This document shows positions 42,249 to 51,766 of a DNA stretch of 64,000 nucleotides, piece by piece. The notes beneath the pieces were generated by a model. The model was given only the letters and a program-made list of their open reading frames with translations. It did not search any database and was not told the origin of the DNA. The stretch covers positions 11,129 to 75,128 of the forward strand of contig DATGWP010000160.1 of NCBI GenBank assembly GCA_035299425.1, written 5' to 3'. The stretch is from Bog-950 sp035299425. GTDB lineage: Bacteria; Bacteroidota; Bacteroidia; Chitinophagales; LD1. Position numbers and translations under genes: made by a program. Each line of letters opens with the position of its first letter. Within the stretch, counting starts at the first letter, position 1.

Positions 42249-43013
42249 TCAAATGGTAATTTTCAAACCATCGTAACCGGCCTTTACATTGGCAGGCAGT
42301 TTCTTTTCCATATCTGCATGCAGGCCAAACTGGTGGCTCATGTGAATAAGGTAAGCGGTTTCGGGTTTTACATCTTCAATTAACTGCAAGGCCTCGTCTA
42401 TGGTAAAATGAGAATAGTGCTCTTCGTAACGCAGCGCATTTACTATTAAAGTTTTAGTGCCGCGTATTTTATCCCGCTCTTCGGCAGCAATTGTTTTGGC
42501 ATCGGTTATGTATGTAAAATCTGCTATTCTGAAGCCGAGCACAGGCATAGGGCCGTGCATTACCTCGATAGGTGTTATCTGTAAATCCCCCACACTAAAA
42601 TCCTCATTGTTTTTAATGCGGATAAAGTTCATTTTAGGCAGATAAGGGTAATCGGTTTCGGTAAACACATAGCTATACTGGTCTTTAATTCCCAGTTCGG
42701 TAGCATAGTCGCAGTATACATCCAGCGCTCTTTTATTAATAAAATTAAACGCGCGCACATCATCCAGCCCACCGGTGTGGTCCTTGTGTTGGTGGGTCAT
42801 AAGTATAGCATCGAGGTGGCGGACATCTTCGCGCAGCATTTGCTGGCGAAAATCGGGGCCGCAGTCTACCGCTATGGTTAGCTGTTCGGTTTGAATAAGT
42901 ATGGAAGTACGTAAGCGCTTATCGCGCGGGTCGGGGCTTTTGCAAACCTGGCACTGACAGCCAATGAGAGGAACCCCACCCGATGTACCAGTACCAAGAA
43001 AAGTTATTTGCAT
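42249..43013 (-). CDS. PhnP-like metallo-beta-lactamase-fold hydrolase
   Basis: 254 residues. The opening MQITFLGTGTSGGVPLIGCQCQVC carries the structural-zinc Cys cluster of PhnP-type enzymes, and LMTHQHKDHTGGLDD is the active-site metal motif (THxHxDH). HGPMPVLGFRI and the C-terminal AYLIHMSHQFGLH supply further ligands. PhnP is a cyclic-phosphate phosphodiesterase; no phosphonate genes are nearby, so the substrate is open. Confidence 0.88.
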   Translation of the reverse strand: MQITFLGTGTSGGVPLIGCQCQVCKSPDPRDKRLRTSILIQTEQLTIAVDCGPDFRQQMLREDVRHLDAILMTHQHKDHTGGLDDVRAFNFINKRALDVYCDYATELGIKDQYSYVFTETDYPYLPKMNFIRIKNNEDFSVGDLQITPIEVMHGPMPVLGFRIADFTYITDAKTIAAEERDKIRGTKTLIVNALRYEEHYSHFTIDEALQLIEDVKPETAYLIHMSHQFGLHADMEKKLPANVKAGYDGLKITI

Positions 43014-43076
43014 AGGGTAAAGGTATGTGTAATTTCCGTGTAGCGCGCTTTACCAATAGAATTTAACGGATGTAGA

Positions 43077-43361
43077 TTATTTTTCGAAAAGAGTTTCCTT
43101 CTCGGTTTTAATTTGCTGAAACAACTGGGCACTTTCGCTGGACAGGTTTTCCAGCTCAAGGTCGTTAATATTCATCAATATATCAATCATTGAATTGATT
43201 TTGGCTTCCGGTTCGTGGAATTTATTGATTACCACTACACGGCGTTTTTCCAACACACAGTAGCCGTTTTGAAAATTGCCTCTTTCGTAACGCACAGTGT
43301 AGCCACCTTCTTTAAAGATATCTTCTACTTTCTTAAGTAAACTTGCATTATATTTAAGCAT
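43077..43361 (-). CDS. Small unknown protein
   Basis: 94 residues, charged, no signal or membrane segment. KYNASLLKKVEDIFKEGGYTVRYERGNFQNGYCVLEKRRVVVINKF forms a predicted alpha-beta-beta unit, followed by a C-terminal helix rich in Glu and Leu. I do not recognise the family. It precedes the PhnP-like gene by 63 bases on the same strand and may be co-transcribed with it. Confidence 0.8.
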   Translation of the reverse strand: MLKYNASLLKKVEDIFKEGGYTVRYERGNFQNGYCVLEKRRVVVINKFHEPEAKINSMIDILMNINDLELENLSSESAQLFQQIKTEKETLFEK

Positions 43362-43457
43362 ATTCGTTTGATTGTTAAGGAGAAACAGGGTTCGCTTTTT
43401 TTCATTTGCTTTGTCCTGTAATTCGATTACGAAAATATTTTTCTGTTAATTGATAGT

Positions 43458-44303
43458 ATGAAGAAGAAACTAACACTGTTGATATTGTTGTTACCGTTTG
43501 TGGTATTTGCCCAAACCGGCATGAAAGACGGCACTATTACCATAGATTTTGGCAAAAAGGATAAGAATAGCCAACAAACGCAACCGATAGATACCCCGCA
43601 GGAGAAACCATTTGTTTACCCCAGCGATGAGGAAGCGATGGAAGAACGGGATGCCCGGACGCCTAAAAAACAAAAACGAAAAACTACCATGCCTAACCAG
43701 GAGGATTTTGATTTTAGGCGCGATGGGTTGTTTAAGGGGCTTTTTAGCGTTGGGCTGAATGCCTGCCAGGTGGATGGTGACCAACAGGCGGGATACAACA
43801 GGTTAGGGTTTAGTGGCGGCGTAGGAGTAATGATACGGTACCACAAGTTTCTTTCAACCAGTGTAGAGATACACTACTCGATGAAAGGGGCTAAAGAACG
43901 CCTGGTGCCTAATCGGAACCCTGCTGCGGGCCAGTTATATAACCTGCAACTAGACTATATAGATATACCGGTATCGATTTTAAACGTGCACGATAAAAAG
44001 CTAGTAATGTTTAGCGTGGGATTAACCCCTTCGCTATTGGTTAGATATAAAGAAAGGGATTTGAATGGTATGGACCCTGTGGCTGTTAACCCCAATTACC
44101 AAACACCCAAGCGTTTTGACTTAAGCGGTTTTGCCGCCTTTGGTTTTGTAATTAAGCAACAGTTTTATCTGGGGGCTAAGTTTTCTTATTCTTTCTTAAG
44201 CATGAGGCCAGCACTACCTAACACCAAAACCAGGGGACAATACAACAATGTGATAAACTTCAGGTTTATGTATATAATGGGGCAGCTTAAAAAGAAAAAG
44301 TAA
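43458..44303 (+). CDS. Outer-membrane beta-barrel protein (PorT-like)
   Basis: 281 residues: signal peptide KKKLTLLILLLPFVVFAQ, a Lys/Gln/Pro-rich periplasmic stretch (residues ~25-80), then an eight-strand-type barrel (FKGLFSVGLNACQVDGD, YNRLGFSGGVGVMIRYHKFLS, YIDIPVSIL) ending in NVINFRFMYIMGQL. The pattern is that of the PorT/outer-membrane beta-barrel domain family. It is separated from the following GT39 gene by only 12 bases. Confidence 0.82.
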   Translation: MKKKLTLLILLLPFVVFAQTGMKDGTITIDFGKKDKNSQQTQPIDTPQEKPFVYPSDEEAMEERDARTPKKQKRKTTMPNQEDFDFRRDGLFKGLFSVGLNACQVDGDQQAGYNRLGFSGGVGVMIRYHKFLSTSVEIHYSMKGAKERLVPNRNPAAGQLYNLQLDYIDIPVSILNVHDKKLVMFSVGLTPSLLVRYKERDLNGMDPVAVNPNYQTPKRFDLSGFAAFGFVIKQQFYLGAKFSYSFLSMRPALPNTKTRGQYNNVINFRFMYIMGQLKKKK

Positions 44304-44315
44304 TCTGCAGTAAGC

Positions 44316-45731
44316 ATGCCTAACAAAACGAACAATTCCCCACTTTACAATTATCTATTGGCCGTAGTGCTAATAGCTTTTGCCGCGTTAAAATTCAACG
44401 ACCTTTTTCTGCCCTATTTTTGGGATGAGTTGGGAGTCTACTCACAATGTGCCGTGTACCAGTACCACCATGGCATAAGCCTTATGCCTGCCTCATTGCC
44501 CGATTATATATCAAGGGGGCACCCGTTATTTCTTACCGTGATGAATGCCAGCATAATGAAATTTTTTGGCACAGCGGTTTATGTGCCTCATTCCCTGCAT
44601 TTGTTTATAGCTATCCTGCTTTTATTGGCGGTTTACAAGTACACCACGCGGTATTTTAACCGGTTAACGGGTTTAGTGGCAGTGGTGATACTTGCTGCGC
44701 AGCCTATCTTCATTACTCAATCCATCTTTTTGCTGCCCGAGGTGCTGTTATCCTTACTTATGTTTTACAGCCTTGTCAGCTATTTTGAAAAAAAATATAT
44801 CCTCTTTGGCCTGTTTGCCTCTCTGGCTATACTAACTAAAGAGAGTGCGGTTGTGCTTCCGGTAGTTGTATTTTCCTATTCGGTTTTAAGATGGCTTGTA
44901 ACACGGACGGGCAACGATGCATTCAATCCCCTGAATTTACTGGCCACTTTTATGCCCTATATTTTTTTCGGTGGATTTCTTCTTATTCAAAAGGCACAGA
45001 TGGGATGGTATTTTTTCCCATACCATATAAATAATACCGGTTTCAACGTAGAACAAACGTGGGAAAAATTCGCTGACTTTTTCCATTTTGCTTTTCACCG
45101 TCAGGGACGTTTTTGGTGGAACAGCATTTTTTTTACCGGTGCGATTTTAGCGTTGGCACGCAACCAACTAACCAAAGAAACGCTGCGATCAAACATACTG
45201 GTGCTATTTATAATTTTCATTTCGGGCTTTTTAGTGTTCAGTTCACTAAGCTTCTTTATGGAGCGTTATGTAGTAGTAGTAATTGTATTTTCATCTGTTA
45301 TAGTGGCCGTGGCCGTAGTCAATGTTCTTCAAAATAAAATCTTGATAGCTATATGTACTGCGCTATTGGCAATAACAGCCCTGAGCCATTTTGAATCGGA
45401 CAAATTCAATTATGATAATGATATGAGCTACCGGAAAGAGGTACAGAACCTACAGGCAATAGTTGACTCCTGCGCTACACTTTCAAAGGGTGAAGAACTT
45501 GTTTATGGAAATTTTCCGGCCTATTTTGCCCTAAATTTTCGCGAAGGAGGATATTTAAAACCCGATAAGCCGATTAAAGCCACTATGAACCTGGTAGACA
45601 GTGTAAAATACTTTATAACAACCTCACCCGGAGATAATATAAGGCAGGATGCACGGTTTAGGGATTCATTGATTGTGGAGATTAAAACAGATTATGCAGA
45701 AAGCAGGATATATTATCTGCATAGCAAGTAA
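44316..45731 (+). CDS. GT39/ArnT-like membrane glycosyltransferase
   Basis: 471 residues, about ten to twelve TM helices. FLPYFWDELGVYSQCAVYQYHHG in the first periplasmic loop contains the acidic catalytic residue pair (DE) typical of the GT-C fold. A short soluble C-terminal part follows the last helix. Such enzymes transfer a sugar from a polyprenyl-phosphate donor to a lipid or protein in the periplasm. It probably shares a transcript with the barrel gene upstream. Confidence 0.82.
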   Translation: MPNKTNNSPLYNYLLAVVLIAFAALKFNDLFLPYFWDELGVYSQCAVYQYHHGISLMPASLPDYISRGHPLFLTVMNASIMKFFGTAVYVPHSLHLFIAILLLLAVYKYTTRYFNRLTGLVAVVILAAQPIFITQSIFLLPEVLLSLLMFYSLVSYFEKKYILFGLFASLAILTKESAVVLPVVVFSYSVLRWLVTRTGNDAFNPLNLLATFMPYIFFGGFLLIQKAQMGWYFFPYHINNTGFNVEQTWEKFADFFHFAFHRQGRFWWNSIFFTGAILALARNQLTKETLRSNILVLFIIFISGFLVFSSLSFFMERYVVVVIVFSSVIVAVAVVNVLQNKILIAICTALLAITALSHFESDKFNYDNDMSYRKEVQNLQAIVDSCATLSKGEELVYGNFPAYFALNFREGGYLKPDKPIKATMNLVDSVKYFITTSPGDNIRQDARFRDSLIVEIKTDYAESRIYYLHSK

Positions 45732-45749
45732 TGAATCCCAAAAGTTTTA

Positions 45750-46691
45750 TCACTCTTTAGGAATATTAGCCAGCATATCCTTTGTCATTTTTGCCAAATC
45801 AAATTCCGGTTTCCAGCCCCAATCCTTTTGTGCTACGCTGTCGTCTATGCTCTGCGGCCAGCTTTCGGCGATTGCCTGGCGGAAATCGGGCTTGTAGGTA
45901 ATTTCGAATTCAGGTATATGCTTTTTAATTTCTGCCGCTACATCTTGGGGCGCAATGCTAAAACCGGAAAAGTTGTAACCTGAGCGGGTAGTAATTTTAT
46001 CTGCGGGCGCTTCCATCAAATCGATAGTACCGCGTATAGCATCGGGCATATACATCATGGGCAGGGTGGTATCTTCTTTTAAGAAACACTCATAGCTCTT
46101 CTTCTCTTTGGCCTCAAAGTATATTTCTACCGCATAGTCGGTGGTGCCGCCACCGGCTTTGGTTTTGTAGCTGATAAGGCCTGGATAGCGGATAGACCTT
46201 ACATCTAAGCCGCGTTTTTGAAAATACCAATCGCACCAGCGCTCGCCGGCCTGTTTGCTTATGCCGTAAATAGTATTGGGCTCCATTACTGTGAACTGAG
46301 GAGTATTAACCTTAGGGGTAGTAGGGCCAAACACGGCAATGGTAGAGGGGAAGAATAGTTTTTTGACCTGGTTCTCTACACATACATCGAGCACGTTGCG
46401 CAGGCCCTTCATGTTTATGCGCCACGCCATTTCGGGGTTCTTTTCGCCAGTAGCCGAAAGAATAGCCGCCAGATGATAAACCTGGTTAACCTTAAAGCGC
46501 TTTACAACATCGGCCAGGCCGTTTTTGTAAAGCACATCCAACCGGATAAACTCCCCGCCTTCTTTTAACTCCGGCGAGCCATCTTTAAGGTCGGAGGCTA
46601 TAACATTTTTATACATTTTACGGAGAGCTAAAACCAGTTCTGTTCCTATTTGTCCCCCTGCACCGGTAACCAGTATCGTGTCGTTTTGCAT
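45750..46691 (-). CDS. L-threonine 3-dehydrogenase, SDR type
   Basis: 313 residues, extended SDR fold. The NAD motif is TILVTGAGGQIGTELV, with catalytic Ser-Tyr-Lys in PNTIYGISKQAGERW and STIAVFG. IRYPGLISYKTKAGGGTTDYAVEIYF is a hallmark of the SDR-type threonine dehydrogenase. It oxidises threonine to 2-amino-3-ketobutyrate. The ATG at 46691 is chosen; the upstream frame is intergenic. The partner glycine C-acetyltransferase is not in the window. It is unrelated to the neighbouring glycan genes. Confidence 0.92.
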   Translation of the reverse strand: MQNDTILVTGAGGQIGTELVLALRKMYKNVIASDLKDGSPELKEGGEFIRLDVLYKNGLADVVKRFKVNQVYHLAAILSATGEKNPEMAWRINMKGLRNVLDVCVENQVKKLFFPSTIAVFGPTTPKVNTPQFTVMEPNTIYGISKQAGERWCDWYFQKRGLDVRSIRYPGLISYKTKAGGGTTDYAVEIYFEAKEKKSYECFLKEDTTLPMMYMPDAIRGTIDLMEAPADKITTRSGYNFSGFSIAPQDVAAEIKKHIPEFEITYKPDFRQAIAESWPQSIDDSVAQKDWGWKPEFDLAKMTKDMLANIPKE

Positions 46692-46727
46692 AATTACAGA
46701 TATACTATTGAGCGTTGTTGTGAGAAC

Positions 46728-46735
46728 CAAAAGTA
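46728..46735 (-). promoter_or_regulatory. Candidate -7 box of the threonine dehydrogenase gene
   Basis: Minus-strand TACTTTTG lies 36 bases before the ATG at 46691. The -33 position has TTAG in place of TTTG. Confidence 0.45.
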
Positions 46736-46827
46736 AAAAGTTTGCGTTTCTAACATTTGCTAATTTACCACAGGTGTATGAGCACATTAACACATTTTCC
46801 TATTTTCGGGCGCAATAAACTAATTAC

Positions 46828-49329
46828 ATGCAAAAACGAATTTTGCCCCATGTAGCCGCCGTGCTCACTTTTGCCTTACTTACAATTATATATTTCTACC
46901 CATACTATAAAGGCATGACACTGGGCGCCCATGATACCACCCAATGGAATGCCATGGCACAGGAGACAATAGCCTGGAAAGAAAAGACGGGAGAGCAAGC
47001 CCTATGGACCAACAGTATGTTTGGCGGTATGCCTACCTTTCAGATATCGGTTCTTTACCCCGGCAACTGGGTAAGCTATATCCCTAAAGCTTTTCAGCCG
47101 GTATTTCCCGAGGCATCGGCTTTACTGTTTTTCATGTTTACGGGCTTCTACATTTTGCTCCTTTGCTTTGGTATAAACCACTGGTTGGCATTAGCGGGGG
47201 CGCTGGCGTATGGCCTGGCATCGTTTAACCTGATAAGCATAGAAGCCGGACATAACACCAAAGTAATGGCTATGGCGCTGATGGCCCCGGCTATAGGGGG
47301 CATGGTGCTGGCCTACCGTGGCAAAATATTAATGGGTGCTGCAGTTACTGCTCTGTTTCTTTCATTAAATATTGACGCTAACCACTTTCAGATAACCTAT
47401 TACCTGTTGCTTACTATGGGTATGCTGGGTATTTATTTTTTGGCAGAAGCGGTTATTCAAAAAACGTTGCCAAATTTTGGAAAGGCAACGCTTGCGCTGA
47501 TACTTGTTTCGGGCCTGGCATTTGTGCCTAACGTAGCTAACTTATGGAGCACCTGGGAGTATGGCAAACAAACCATGCGCGGCGGGGGCAGCCAGCTGGC
47601 AGAAAAGAAAGCCACTAATAAGGGCGGTGGCCTGGATATAGAATACGCCACCCGCTGGAGCGAAGGTGCCAGCGACTTTGAATTTCTTTCGATACTTATA
47701 CCTAACATAAAAGGCGGAGCCTCGGGCAGTGAGCTATCAACCAATTCGGCATCTTACAAAGCATTGAGCGGAAACGGCATTCAATCGGCTGACAATATTG
47801 TAAAACGAATGCCTACCTACTGGGGCGACCAGCCGTTTACATCGGGGCCGGTTTATCTTGGAGCCGCTATATTTTTTCTTTTTGTTTTAGGATTAATGAT
47901 TGTTCGCTCGCCTATAAAATGGGCATTGCTGGCTATATCTATCTTCTTCCTTCTGTTATCGTTTGGACATAACACGCCATTCTTCGAATTGTGCTTTAAC
48001 CTGCTACCGGTATTCAATAAATTCCGTACGCCTACCATGGCGCTGGCAGTATTGCAGATAACCTTTCCGCTACTAGCCCTGCTGGCCATTAATGAAATAG
48101 TGACTGGTAAAGTAGCAGGTGAGGAACTAAAGAAAAAGCTATTTATAGCCGGTGGTGTAACAGCCGGTATCATTCTGATTTTTGGCTTATTTGGCATAGG
48201 TGCTGATTACAGCAGCAAAGGCGACCTGGAACTTGCCAAACAATTTCCGGATTGGTTGATGAAGGCGTTGAGAGAAGACCGTGCCAGCATGTTGCGTAGC
48301 GATGCTATGCGCTCCTTATTCTTTGCCGGTACTGCCTTTGGCGCCATCTGGCTTTATATGCGCAAAACAATTTCTACAAACATATTGGCTCTAACGCTGG
48401 GTGCTATCTTTTTACTGGATGGATGGTTAGTAGCTAACCGGTACCTAAACGCTGATGATTTTCAGGAAGATGCACAGTTTGCACAAAACTTTCAGCCATC
48501 GCAAACCGACCTGCAAATTTTACAGGATAAAGACCTTAGCTATCGTGTATATGACCAAACGGTTGACCCATTCAACACCGCATCGCCTGCTTATTTCCAT
48601 AAACTGGTAGGCGGTTATAGCCCTGCCAAGCTACAGATATACCAGGACCTGATAGAGCGCCAGATTTCACAACGCAACCCTAAGGTATTTGATATGCTTA
48701 ACACCAAATATTTTAAGGTAGCTGATGAAAAGGGTAATGAGCGCGTAATACCAAATACTGCGGCCCTTGGCAATGCCTGGTTAGTAAGCAACATACTGCA
48801 TGTAAGCACTGCCGATGAAGAAATTGACACATTAGATGCAATTACATTTGACCCACGCACCACAGCTGTTATACATAAAGAGTTTGATGCATTGGTATCT
48901 GACAAATCATTAGGCAACGACTCAGCTGCCAGTATACGCCTAGAAACCTACTCGCCTAACAAACTTACCTACGCATATAACTCTGCCACACCGCAGGTAG
49001 CAGTGTTTTCGGAGATATACTATGCCGGTGAGCATGGATGGAAAGCCTATATAGACGGCAAAGAAACGCCACATTTCCGTGCCAACTATGTGTTGCGCGC
49101 TATGGCGTTGCCAGAAGGGAAGCACACCGTTGAATTCCGTTTTGAGCCAAAATCGTACTACACCGGTAACAAGATTGCGTATGCAGGTTCGTTTTTGCTG
49201 CTGGCTTTTGTTTTCGGTACACTTGGCTTTGGCGGCTACAAGCGCATGAAAGAAATACAAAGCGAACCACAAGCACCGGTTAAACCAACTGTAACACCTA
49301 CAGCGAAGCCAACAACAAAAAAGAAGTGA
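46828..49329 (+). CDS. YfhO-family membrane protein
   Basis: 833 residues with roughly 12-14 TM helices. The first periplasmic loop has GAHDTTQWNAMAQETIAWKE and TNSMFGGMPTFQISVLYPGNW, the hallmark of the YfhO family. A large C-terminal periplasmic domain follows (FQPSQTDLQIL to HTVEFRFEPKSYYTG), then one last TM helix and a basic tail (TAKPTTKKK). In Gram-positives YfhO glycosylates lipoteichoic acid using a polyprenyl donor; in Bacteroidota its target is not known. Its stop overlaps the GTG of the next gene by four bases, showing translational coupling. Confidence 0.9.
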   Translation: MQKRILPHVAAVLTFALLTIIYFYPYYKGMTLGAHDTTQWNAMAQETIAWKEKTGEQALWTNSMFGGMPTFQISVLYPGNWVSYIPKAFQPVFPEASALLFFMFTGFYILLLCFGINHWLALAGALAYGLASFNLISIEAGHNTKVMAMALMAPAIGGMVLAYRGKILMGAAVTALFLSLNIDANHFQITYYLLLTMGMLGIYFLAEAVIQKTLPNFGKATLALILVSGLAFVPNVANLWSTWEYGKQTMRGGGSQLAEKKATNKGGGLDIEYATRWSEGASDFEFLSILIPNIKGGASGSELSTNSASYKALSGNGIQSADNIVKRMPTYWGDQPFTSGPVYLGAAIFFLFVLGLMIVRSPIKWALLAISIFFLLLSFGHNTPFFELCFNLLPVFNKFRTPTMALAVLQITFPLLALLAINEIVTGKVAGEELKKKLFIAGGVTAGIILIFGLFGIGADYSSKGDLELAKQFPDWLMKALREDRASMLRSDAMRSLFFAGTAFGAIWLYMRKTISTNILALTLGAIFLLDGWLVANRYLNADDFQEDAQFAQNFQPSQTDLQILQDKDLSYRVYDQTVDPFNTASPAYFHKLVGGYSPAKLQIYQDLIERQISQRNPKVFDMLNTKYFKVADEKGNERVIPNTAALGNAWLVSNILHVSTADEEIDTLDAITFDPRTTAVIHKEFDALVSDKSLGNDSAASIRLETYSPNKLTYAYNSATPQVAVFSEIYYAGEHGWKAYIDGKETPHFRANYVLRAMALPEGKHTVEFRFEPKSYYTGNKIAYAGSFLLLAFVFGTLGFGGYKRMKEIQSEPQAPVKPTVTPTAKPTTKKK

Positions 49330-50603
49330 GTACTAAAAAGGTCCTGATTTTCACCTACTACTTCCCCCCTGCCGGTGGCGTGGCCGTGCAGCGTTTTCTA
49401 AAGTTTAGCAAATATCTGCCGGAGTTTGGCTGGGAGCCGATAATAGTAAGCGTAGAAAACGGTAGCTATCCATACTATGATGAGTCACTGCTGAACGAGC
49501 TTTCGCCATCGTTAAAAGTTTACCGCACCAAAACATTCGAGCCTTTTGAGTTTTATAATTTATTGAAAGGAAAGAAAGGCAAAGCCATGCCGGTAGTATC
49601 GGTAGGTTCGCATCAAAAGCGCTCCTTGTTTCAGCAGACATCGGAATACATAAGGGCAAATTTCTTTATACCCGATGCGCGCAAAGGCTGGGTGCCGTAT
49701 GCTGTAAAACAGGGAGAGGATATAATCAAGAGCCAGAAGATTGACGCTATAATAACTACCGGCCCGCCTCATTCTACACACCTGATAGGGTTACAACTAA
49801 AGCAAAAATATGGAGTAAAATGGGTAGCCGATTTCCGTGACCCGTGGACGGGCATATTTTATAACAACATACTGCCCCGCACAGAAAGCACCAAACGAAA
49901 AGATAAGGCCCTGGAAACACAGGTACTACAAACCGCCGACCTGGTTACCGTAATAAGCCCAGGAATGAAAAAGGAATTTGAAGCCCGGGCCAAGAAGATT
50001 GAAGTAGTGATGAATGGTTACGACCATGAAGATTTTGCCAATACCATAACCCGCAAAGAGGATGTATTTACTATCCGCTATGTAGGCAACCTGATGGCCA
50101 GCCAAAATGTAGAAGCGCTTTGGAAAGCACTAGCAAAATACAAGGGCGAATTTAAACTTGAACTAATAGGACGAGTAGATGATGCGGTGAAGAATAGTAT
50201 TACAGAAAGTGGCATAAGCGAATATGTGCGTTATGTTGACTTTGTGGGCCACAAAAAGGCTATAGAGCTAATGCAACAAGCAGATATGCTGTTATTTGTA
50301 ATACCCGATGTAAAGGATGGCGCGCTGATATTAACGGGTAAATTGTTTGAATACCTGGCCAGTAAAACCGAGTTAATCTCCTTTGGCCCTGTGAATGGCA
50401 ATGCGGCAGAAATATTGCAACAAACAGGTCGTAAAAACATGCTGGCTTTTACTGATACTAATGAAACAGCGAAACAAGTTGAATCGGCATTGAGCCATTT
50501 TAAACAAACAAAGACTGCGTTTAAATACTCTGATACTAAAGCGGAAGTATTTAGCAGGAAGAACCAGGCGGGGAAGTTGGGGGAGTTGCTGGCAGGGTTA
50601 TAG
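49326..50603 (+). CDS. Family 4 glycosyltransferase
   Basis: 425 residues, two Rossmann-like domains (GT-B). The N-terminal domain starts KVLIFTYYFPPAGGVAVQRFLKFS and the donor-binding domain contains RYVGNLMASQNVEALWKAL and FEYLASKTELISFGPVNGNAAEIL. It uses a nucleotide sugar to extend a cytosolic lipid-linked glycan. The GTG start overlaps the YfhO stop (GTGA). Its end overlaps the convergent GT4 gene by six bases. Confidence 0.9.
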   Translation: MSTKKVLIFTYYFPPAGGVAVQRFLKFSKYLPEFGWEPIIVSVENGSYPYYDESLLNELSPSLKVYRTKTFEPFEFYNLLKGKKGKAMPVVSVGSHQKRSLFQQTSEYIRANFFIPDARKGWVPYAVKQGEDIIKSQKIDAIITTGPPHSTHLIGLQLKQKYGVKWVADFRDPWTGIFYNNILPRTESTKRKDKALETQVLQTADLVTVISPGMKKEFEARAKKIEVVMNGYDHEDFANTITRKEDVFTIRYVGNLMASQNVEALWKALAKYKGEFKLELIGRVDDAVKNSITESGISEYVRYVDFVGHKKAIELMQQADMLLFVIPDVKDGALILTGKLFEYLASKTELISFGPVNGNAAEILQQTGRKNMLAFTDTNETAKQVESALSHFKQTKTAFKYSDTKAEVFSRKNQAGKLGELLAGL

Positions 50604-51659
50604 CTTAATAAGTCCATTACAAAGTTCAAGCAGCTTTTGTTTACGAACATCAAGCGTGTAATTCGATACAATTCGCTCGCGCGCTTTTGACTGCAATGCT
50701 ACTTTATCTGTACTTAGTGCAGTTTTAATAGTATTCTTTAATTCATCCACATTCCTGTTTTTTAGCACAAGGCCACTATCCCCAATTATTTCGGGTATTG
50801 AAAAAACATTGGAGCCAATAGGAATGCATTGACAAAGCATAGCCTCGCAAAGAGAGTTAGGAAAACCTTCGGCCATTGATAATTGCAAGTAAAATTCGCA
50901 TTCGCTAAAAATAGCTATCAGTTCTTCGTTCTTAACGGCAGACAGCACTGTTACATTATGAGGTTTAGTAGTTATACGGCTATCACTATCTACCCCCAAT
51001 ATTATAAACTCGCAATCGGGAAATTGCGGAGCTACTTCCAGTATTAAATCGATGCCCTTTAGCTTTTGCTGAAAGTGATACTCCCATGCGCCACTAACGG
51101 TGATGAAGGTGTTTTTCTTCTTCTCTTTAATGCAATGCCATTTAACTGTATCGTATCCATTTGTAATTTCTGTAAACGGTGTATGTAATTTTGGCAAGCG
51201 CGCGTATATGCCTTGTTGTGAGGGCTCGCCGGCAGCATAGGTATACTCACATTGCATTAGGGTTTTATGCTTGGGTGCAATATGTGAACACAACCGGAAT
51301 GAAAGAGCAGTAAATGTTTTAAGAACAGGCTTTTGCCAATTGCCATAACCAATACCCGGAAAATAATGGGCATCGGTACCACCCACTACAATTAGACAAG
51401 GCACCCTGAAAAACCAGCCTGACAAAGCAGGTAATAAGGAATGATAACCGGCAAATTGAACAACTAGCAAATCAACCTTACTTATATTGATGAGAACAAA
51501 GAAAAGTTGCGACAAAAAACTTAACGGCGTGTGCAGTTTAGTGGCTGGCAAAAAATCGTGCCCCTTTACGTTATACTGCGCCGACAGAATTTCAATATCC
51601 TTTTTTACAAAAGAAGAAAGATGGTTATAGAAAAACAGGACGTTCTTCTTGTTACTCAA
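50598..51659 (-). CDS. Family 4-type glycosyltransferase
   Basis: 353 residues, GT-B fold. The N-terminal half (NVLFFYNHLSSFVKKDIEIL, LLVVQFAGYHSLLPALSGWF, IVVGGTDAHYFPG) and the donor domain with AEGFPNSLCEAMLCQCIPIG, the GT4 EX7E-type motif, support the call. The start is probably the TTG at 51659, since a stop codon lies directly upstream and no ATG occurs near the N-terminus. It is convergent with the previous gene and divergent from the PLP operon. Confidence 0.86.
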   Translation of the reverse strand: MSNKKNVLFFYNHLSSFVKKDIEILSAQYNVKGHDFLPATKLHTPLSFLSQLFFVLINISKVDLLVVQFAGYHSLLPALSGWFFRVPCLIVVGGTDAHYFPGIGYGNWQKPVLKTFTALSFRLCSHIAPKHKTLMQCEYTYAAGEPSQQGIYARLPKLHTPFTEITNGYDTVKWHCIKEKKKNTFITVSGAWEYHFQQKLKGIDLILEVAPQFPDCEFIILGVDSDSRITTKPHNVTVLSAVKNEELIAIFSECEFYLQLSMAEGFPNSLCEAMLCQCIPIGSNVFSIPEIIGDSGLVLKNRNVDELKNTIKTALSTDKVALQSKARERIVSNYTLDVRKQKLLELCNGLIKL

Positions 51660-51766
51660 TTACTATGCTTTTAAAGGTTCAATACAAGTAGGTTAGCTTC
51701 TGTTTTGACATAATAGCTTATACTTGCCATTACAATTCAAACTTAATATTCCTTATTTAATTCCAA

